Shown: one piece after another, positions 23,003-27,064 of the stretch | How positions within the stretch are numbered: the first letter of the stretch is position 1 | Layout: each line of letters starts with the position of its first letter | NCBI GenBank assembly: GCA_031267005.1 | Contig: JAIRZX010000575.1 | Location: 1-27,064 of the forward strand | Reading direction: 5' to 3' | DNA: 27,064 bases | Source of the DNA: Deltaproteobacteria bacterium | GTDB lineage: Bacteria > Desulfobacterota > Desulfarculia > Adiutricales > Adiutricaceae | Made by a program: the position numbers and the translations under genes | The notes under the pieces: model-generated | Databases searched by the model: none | Seen by the model: only the letters and a program-made list of their open reading frames with translations | Told to the model about the DNA's origin: nothing

Positions 23003-23875
23003 TCAGCCTGAAGTTTCAATGGTCACGATGAGCGCCCCCCTGCCCGTCCTGGAGGGGACGCCGTGGCCAGCGGCCTTGAGCCTTGCGCCCTGGGCTGTGC
23101 CGGGGGGGACGGCGAGCCTTAGGGTCTTCCCGTCCAGGGTGGCTACCGAAGGGCGGCAGCCGGAGGCGAGTTCGGAGCGCTTGAGCTTCAGGGAAGTCAC
23201 GATGTCGCGGCCGACGACCTTGAAGCCCGGGTCCGGCACGACCGAGACCGTCACCTTCAGGTCCCCCGGCAGCCCCTTGCCCGGGGGGGGCACTTTGCCG
23301 GGCACGGTTATCACGTCGCCGTTCTTCGTGCCCGGGGGGAGGCGCACCATCACTTTCACTACGCCCTTGGAGGAGTTGAAGGCGGCCGGCTTCATGGCTC
23401 CGAAGACGGCTTCCTTCAAGCTCGCCGAAAGGGGGACCGCGAGGTCCCTGCCGCCCACGGCCGGCCTCGCCCTGGGGCCCTGTTTCAGGCCGAAGTCGCC
23501 GAAGAAGCCGGTGATCCTCGCCGGATCGGGAGTCTCCCCGCCGTCAAGGTCCAAGAGCCTGGCCAGGGTCTCCCTGTCGTCCGGAATTCCGAACTCCTTG
23601 AACAGGTAAGAGGGATCGAAGCCTTCGAAGATCTCCTCGGGGTCGAACTCCCCCCCGAAACCGTCGTGGCCCAGCTCGTCGTAGCGCCTCCTCTTCTTGG
23701 GATCGGAAAGGACGGCGTAGGCCTCCGCCATTGCCTTGAAGCGCTCTTCCGCCACACGGGAGCCCGGGTTGCGGTCCGGGTGCCAGCGGACGGCAAGCAG
23801 GCGGTACGCCTTCTTCAATGCCTCCTGGTCGGCGTCCGGGCTCACCTGGAGGATGCTGTAGTAGTCCTTGGCGAT
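23003..23875 (-). CDS. DnaJ/CbpA-type co-chaperone starting at an ATC codon
   Basis: 290 residues if translated from ATC at 23875-23873. The N-terminal J domain (1-70) has helix I AKDYYSILQV, the invariant HPD motif at 32-34 (VRWHPDRNPG) that stimulates DnaK ATPase, and SDPKKRRRYDELG. A Gly/Phe-poor linker leads to a DnaJ C-terminal substrate-binding domain (about 125-287, with VKVMVRLPPGTKNGDVITVPG). The zinc-finger (CxxCxGxG) repeats are absent, so it is CbpA-like (class II) rather than DnaJ proper. The frame has a TGA two codons before the ATC and no ATG, GTG or TTG until the GTG at residue 11, which would remove J-domain helix I. Reading ATC as the start gives (M)AKDYYSIL, the classical DnaJ opening, and GGAG (23884-23887) lies 8 bases upstream. 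No dnaK or grpE is in the window. Confidence 0.9.
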   Translation of the reverse strand: MAKDYYSILQVSPDADQEALKKAYRLLAVRWHPDRNPGSRVAEERFKAMAEAYAVLSDPKKRRRYDELGHDGFGGEFDPEEIFEGFDPSYLFKEFGIPDDRETLARLLDLDGGETPDPARITGFFGDFGLKQGPRARPAVGGRDLAVPLSASLKEAVFGAMKPAAFNSSKGVVKVMVRLPPGTKNGDVITVPGKVPPPGKGLPGDLKVTVSVVPDPGFKVVGRDIVTSLKLKRSELASGCRPSVATLDGKTLRLAVPPGTAQGARLKAAGHGVPSRTGRGALIVTIETSG

Positions 23876-23887
23876 GGCTCAGGCTCC
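23873..23887 (-). promoter_or_regulatory. Ribosome-binding site and ATC start of the DnaJ-type gene
   Basis: On the minus strand GGAG (23887-23884) is followed by 8 bases and ATC (23875-23873). An in-frame TGA (23881-23879) lies inside the spacer, excluding any longer protein. The position exactly matches where DnaJ family proteins begin. A sequencing or assembly change from ATG to ATC would give the same picture. Confidence 0.6.
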
Positions 23888-24400
23888 GATAGGGGGACGG
23901 CGGAGATGGCGGGTGGGAGGGGTCCGGCCAAGCCGAGGCCCCGCCGGGCTCGCGGGTTGAGGTCCCGCCGGCGGCCGGGCGGAACCTCCGCCCCGGCGGC
24001 GGGGCGCCGCCGGGTCAGGAAACCGCCTTGGGCGGGAAGGGGAGGCGGCCAGGGCCGGGAATGCCGTGAGGGAAACCCTAGCTTGTGCCCGGCTGGCTGG
24101 CTGGCGTCTGAGCCGCCAGCGTCCCGGCTTGCTGGCGGGCTGGAAGCTTTATCGGCCCGGCAGGCCTGAAATGCCGTGAGGGCCGGAAGCGCCGTAAGCG
24201 CCGGAAAGGCCGGAAGTTCCAGGGCGGCTAAAATGGCCATGACGGCCAGAACGGCCAACGGCGGCTTGGCGGCTAACGAGTTGCCGTGCTGAACGGTTTT
24301 CCGTCAGCCGTCCGGCAACCGGCCCGGTTAGCCTGGCCCGCCGTCCACTCCGGCGGCAATCCGCCGCAAGGCTTAACCGTTACGGCTTCCGGCGCAAGGC
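23888..24400. other. Spacer upstream of the DnaJ-type gene, no gene recognised
   Basis: GC-rich with several short inverted and direct repeats: four GGCT units near 24090-24105 and GCCGTAAG/GCCGGAAG pieces at about 24172-24220. Open frames on the minus strand are low-complexity (Ala/Leu/Pro). No promoter stands out. Confidence 0.5.
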
Positions 24401-25081
24401 TTACGCCCCGTCTTCCGTCTGCCGTTTTCCGAGGGACGGCGTTTCCGGGGGGGCGTCATCGTCTTGGGCGCCGCCGTCGACCTCCGCGTCGGCGTCCAGG
24501 CTGGGCCCGGTTTCCACCGGGCCGCCGTTGCCGGTGTCGGTCTCGGCGGCGTTGTCGGCGTCCAGCCTCGGGCCTTCGTCGTCCGGTCCTTCCCCGGAAT
24601 CGGCGTCCCCGCCGCCGTAGGCGTCCCCCCCGAAGCCCGGGCCGCGGACCGCCGCCTCGCCGCTGAGGCGCTCCAGCTCCCTCTGCAGGGCCTCAGGATC
24701 CTTCTGGGAGAGGATGGGCTCCCAGGCCCCCCCTCCTGTGGCGACCAGCACGTGCCCCCTCCCCGAAACGGTTGCGGCGAGGCTCCTTTTAACCTCAACC
24801 TGGGAGATCTCCCCGTACGGGATGACAACGTCTCCCAGGAGGCCCCACCAGCGGCGGATGGTCAAGGACCTCTCGTCCATGCGGTAGCTCGTGCCGGCCC
24901 GGTGGAGGACGAGCGCTATGAAGAAGGCCGTCATGACGTACCACAGCATGGTCCTCCCCTGGGGGTCCCTGTCGAAGATCACGATGGCTGGACCCATCAG
25001 GACCCCCACGAAAAGAAACCAGCTCCCTGCGGGGCTTGGACGGAAGACCCTGGCGCGGTTTATGCTATTGTCTGGAGTCAT
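24401..25081 (-). CDS. Membrane protein with bacterial PH-like domain and acidic C-terminal tail
   Basis: 226 residues. The ATG at 25081-25079 is chosen because AGGGAGG lies about 8 bases upstream; a GTG nine bases earlier overlaps that site. Two hydrophobic segments (about 18-36, SWFLFVGVLMGPAIVIF; about 45-63, MLWYVMTAFFIALVL) are followed by a beta-rich stretch (about 65-130: YRMDERSLTIRRWWGL, VVIPYGEISQVEVKR) resembling the bacterial PH domain seen in YdbS/YdbT-type proteins. The last about 80 residues are strongly acidic and low-complexity (many Asp, Glu, Gly) and probably disordered in the cytoplasm. Function is unknown; family proteins are membrane-associated and mostly uncharacterised. 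A TAAAAT -10-like box (25108-25103, minus) lies just upstream but lacks a good -35. Confidence 0.8.
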   Translation of the reverse strand: MTPDNSINRARVFRPSPAGSWFLFVGVLMGPAIVIFDRDPQGRTMLWYVMTAFFIALVLHRAGTSYRMDERSLTIRRWWGLLGDVVIPYGEISQVEVKRSLAATVSGRGHVLVATGGGAWEPILSQKDPEALQRELERLSGEAAVRGPGFGGDAYGGGDADSGEGPDDEGPRLDADNAAETDTGNGGPVETGPSLDADAEVDGGAQDDDAPPETPSLGKRQTEDGA

Positions 25082-25833
25082 GCGTCGCACCTCCCTTGCG
25101 ACATTTTACGGGAGAACGGGGGAAAATCACAGGCCGGGGGGCGGAAGCCCGGGCGAGATGCTCGGAAGGTCCGGGCAAGGAGCAGGGACAGTCCGGGTAC
25201 GGACAGGCAAACGCGGGCTGGCAAGGTCCGGGGGAAGGGCCCGGGAAGTACCGTGCGGGGCCCGGGAAGGAGCGGGCGGGGATGCGCCCAGGGTTTACGG
25301 AGACCTGGGATGCCCACGGCGCCAGCGAAGGATGAGCGGGGCCTGGAAGGGTTCCGGAAGGGGACTGAATAAATACTGAAAGCCAACATGTGCGCGGGTT
25401 CCAGTTGTGTGGTATCCTTTCGGGAGGGTCGGTTCCGGGGCTAATCGGGGCGCCCGCAGGATCCTGCGGGGCTGGTTTTTGGGGACGGAAGGGCCAGGCG
25501 CCCTGCCGGGGATTTCCTGGGCCCCATCCAGAGTCTCGGGACTTCGCCCGCAAGGGCCAAGAACCCAGGACGCGGACTTTGGCTGATAGTCGGTCCGGCC
25601 AACCCTGCCCGTCCCGGCAGCCCTGCCCGGCCCACCTGCCAGTCTGCCAGTCCGCCTTGCCGTTCCGTCCGCAGAACTCCGGAGGGCGCCAAGGCGCGGG
25701 CCTCGATAAATGAAGGGGCTCCTTAGGCGCGCCCGATACGGCTTTCCAAAGCGCCCCGCGCCCCGCGCGGGGTCGTTTCCCCCGCGGCGGCGCCTGCGTC
25801 TGGCGGGGTCGCCCGAGCATCATGGAGCATGAA
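25082..25833. other. Divergent spacer, no gene recognised
   Basis: About 750 bases between the minus-strand PH-domain gene and the plus-strand secreted-protein gene, so it should hold both promoters. The left part (25125-25360) is purine-rich with degenerate GGTCCGGG/GGGAAG motifs; open frames on both strands are low-complexity. I found no confident promoter for the plus-strand gene. Confidence 0.5.
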
Positions 25834-26670
25834 ATGGCTTGCCTTACCTCTTCCGCCTTTGCAGCGCTCTCCCTTGCCGTCCTGGCGGCTGCAGGGTTGA
25901 CGACGGCAGGCCCCGCAACGGCCGCCGATCCGCCGCCCGAAGGGTCCTCCGTCGGGCACGTGGGGGATTTCGACGTGAACCTCATACCGCCGGAGGGCAT
26001 GGCCCCCGTGTTCGGGCTGTGCGCAGCGGGCGACCGGTTCCTCTACCAGATGAACGAGCGCTTCAAGCTGGTGGTGCTGGCCGCTTACGCCGATCCTGAC
26101 CTGTACAGGGACTTCTGCGAGGCCATGGTCAAAGGGGAGTACCGCCAGGTGCCCAACATCGCGCTCGTGAGCGTGCCGCGCAGGATGAGCGAGCGGAGCT
26201 ACGACGGGCCCCGTACGGCCAAGGAGATCAAGCGCTACGTGAGCTGGTTCTCGCTAGGCACCAACACGAGGCTCATAGCCGTGGGGCTGGAGAACAGGGC
26301 CAACGCGGCGCTGACGAAGAAGCTCGGGACCGATCTGGACTTCACCTACAGGCTGGGCGACGCCTCCAGGGTCTTCCACAGGACGCCTTCCTCCTTAGGC
26401 ATCGGAGTGCTCGCCTCCTTCAAGCTCGGAGGCGGCCGCAGCGACAACTACGTGGCCGCCGCCGTCTACCAGATGGCCGACAAGCTCATTTTCCTGTCCA
26501 TGGTTGGTCAGGACCAGAGCGGCCAGGGCGTCGAGGCCACCCGCGGCCAGCTCCTCGGGTGGGGCCGGGTAATGAGCGCCGCGAACGCCCCGCCTATGGC
26601 GGTCAAGGAGGCCGCGGCCCAGGCGGCCCCGGAAGCGGCACCGGGAGAGCCCGGGAAGCCTCCCGTTTGA
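25834..26670 (+). CDS. Secreted (periplasmic) protein of unknown function
   Basis: 278 residues from ATG 25834, chosen over the ATG at 25822 because GGAG lies 6 bases upstream and the signal peptide then begins normally. The N-terminus is a Sec signal peptide with hydrophobic core at about 8-22 and a likely signal-peptidase I site after ATA (residue 30). C3 is too near the N-terminus for a lipobox. The mature part (about 31-255) is a compact mixed sequence with stretches such as VGDFDVNLIPPEGMAPVF, FKLVVLAAYADPDLYRDFCE and VAAAVYQMADKLIFLSMVG that I cannot assign to a family. The last 25 residues are Ala/Pro/Glu-rich. No paralogue or pathway gene is adjacent. Codon use is like the GC-rich neighbours, supporting a real gene. 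Confidence 0.82.
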   Translation: MACLTSSAFAALSLAVLAAAGLTTAGPATAADPPPEGSSVGHVGDFDVNLIPPEGMAPVFGLCAAGDRFLYQMNERFKLVVLAAYADPDLYRDFCEAMVKGEYRQVPNIALVSVPRRMSERSYDGPRTAKEIKRYVSWFSLGTNTRLIAVGLENRANAALTKKLGTDLDFTYRLGDASRVFHRTPSSLGIGVLASFKLGGGRSDNYVAAAVYQMADKLIFLSMVGQDQSGQGVEATRGQLLGWGRVMSAANAPPMAVKEAAAQAAPEAAPGEPGKPPV

Positions 26671-26799
26671 TGGGGGCGCGAGTTAGGGCTCCAGGGCACG
26701 GTTCCCGCGCCTCTCGGCTTGCGCCTTAAGGAGGGACGGCGGCTTTAAGCCGCGTTGCCTCCGCTCCGCCGCGTCCTCTTCTCGCGACGCCGCCGCTTC
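26671..26799. other. Spacer with palindrome after the secreted-protein gene
   Basis: GCGGC (from about 26740) and GCCGC (to about 26755) around TTTAA form a short palindromic hairpin. A T-run occurs 45 bases later (about 26801), too far for a standard terminator. No gene seen. Confidence 0.4.
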
Positions 26800-26805
26800 T
26801 ATTTT

Positions 26806-27064
26806 TTTCTTCTCCTCCTTCTTATCCTGCTGCTGCTACTCCTACTCCTACTCCTCCTTCTTATCCTCCTGCTGCTACTCCTACTCCTACTCCTCCTCCT
26901 CCTCCTCCTCCTCCTCCCCCTCCTCCTACTACTCCTACTCCGACTCCTACTCCTCCTACTACTACTACTACTACTCCTACTCCGACTCCTACTCCTCCTC
27001 CTACTACTACTACTCCTACTCCGACTCCTACTCCTCCTACTACTACTACTCCTACTACTCCTAC
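26806..27064. repeat. Triplet microsatellite (CTC/CTA/CTT/CTG), reaches window end
   Basis: More than 250 bases of almost pure trinucleotide repeat: CTCCTA, CTGCTGCTA, a run of CTC, then CTA runs. From about 26930 a higher-order unit appears, marked by CCGACTCCTACTCCTCC at about 26940, 26982 and 27021 (spacing about 42 then 39). The plus strand is largely pyrimidine with regular A. On the minus strand one frame reads Arg/Ser, one Val/Gly and one is full of TAG stops. No gene can be assigned. Confidence 0.9.

Overview
The window is GC-rich DNA (by eye well above 60% G+C) from a Gram-negative bacterium. Evidence for this is an inner-membrane RND efflux pair with a periplasmic adaptor, a chemosensory gene set, Shine-Dalgarno starts and a Sec signal peptide. 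The style of the Che proteins (a long CheA with extra N-terminal modules, a pseudo-receiver and a GGDEF relative beside it) recalls Desulfobacterota/Myxococcota ('deltaproteobacterial') genomes. That placement is an inference from family resemblance only. Thirteen protein genes are supported. No tRNA, rRNA, CRISPR array or transposase was seen.

Layout. 1-1699: no protein gene; a candidate small-RNA unit (promoter about 304-332, terminator 428-454) and three GC-rich tandem arrays. 1700-6343: two-gene RND efflux operon. 6344-7210: repeat-rich spacer ending in a good sigma-70-like promoter (7079-7107). 7211-14670: chemosensory cluster in the order pseudo-receiver, cheA, cheW, cheR, cheB, closed by a terminator at 14673-14738. 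14989-15864: degenerate GGDEF protein. 15865-16708: spacer with a hexanucleotide array carrying 18 GATC sites. 16709-20962: large, less GC-rich, apparently orphan DNA methyltransferase-like gene with long repeat-coded tails. 21307-25081: three minus-strand genes (membrane GT2 glycosyltransferase, DnaJ/CbpA-type co-chaperone, membrane PH-domain protein). 25834-26670: secreted protein of unknown function. 26800-27064: triplet microsatellite running off the window.

The main interest is the chemosensory cluster. CheA has intact kinase boxes, but its P1-like domain has Arg where the phosphorylated His should be. It also carries four MshEN-like repeats, a family known to bind c-di-GMP. The receiver encoded just upstream lacks three of the five conserved receiver residues. 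The GGDEF protein downstream has lost its active-site signature but keeps an RxxD inhibitory (I-site) motif at the correct spacing. Together these suggest a chemosensory system tuned by c-di-GMP with a non-standard or in-trans phosphoryl route. This is a hypothesis from sequence, not a demonstrated pathway.

A second theme is repeat expansion. Nearly every spacer carries its own GC-rich tandem array, unrelated in sequence to the others, and several arrays run into coding sequence (adaptor tail, CheW tail, methylase insert and tail). Spacers between the che genes are 151-668 bp, unusually long for a cluster of this kind. The DnaJ-type gene appears to start at an AUC codon.
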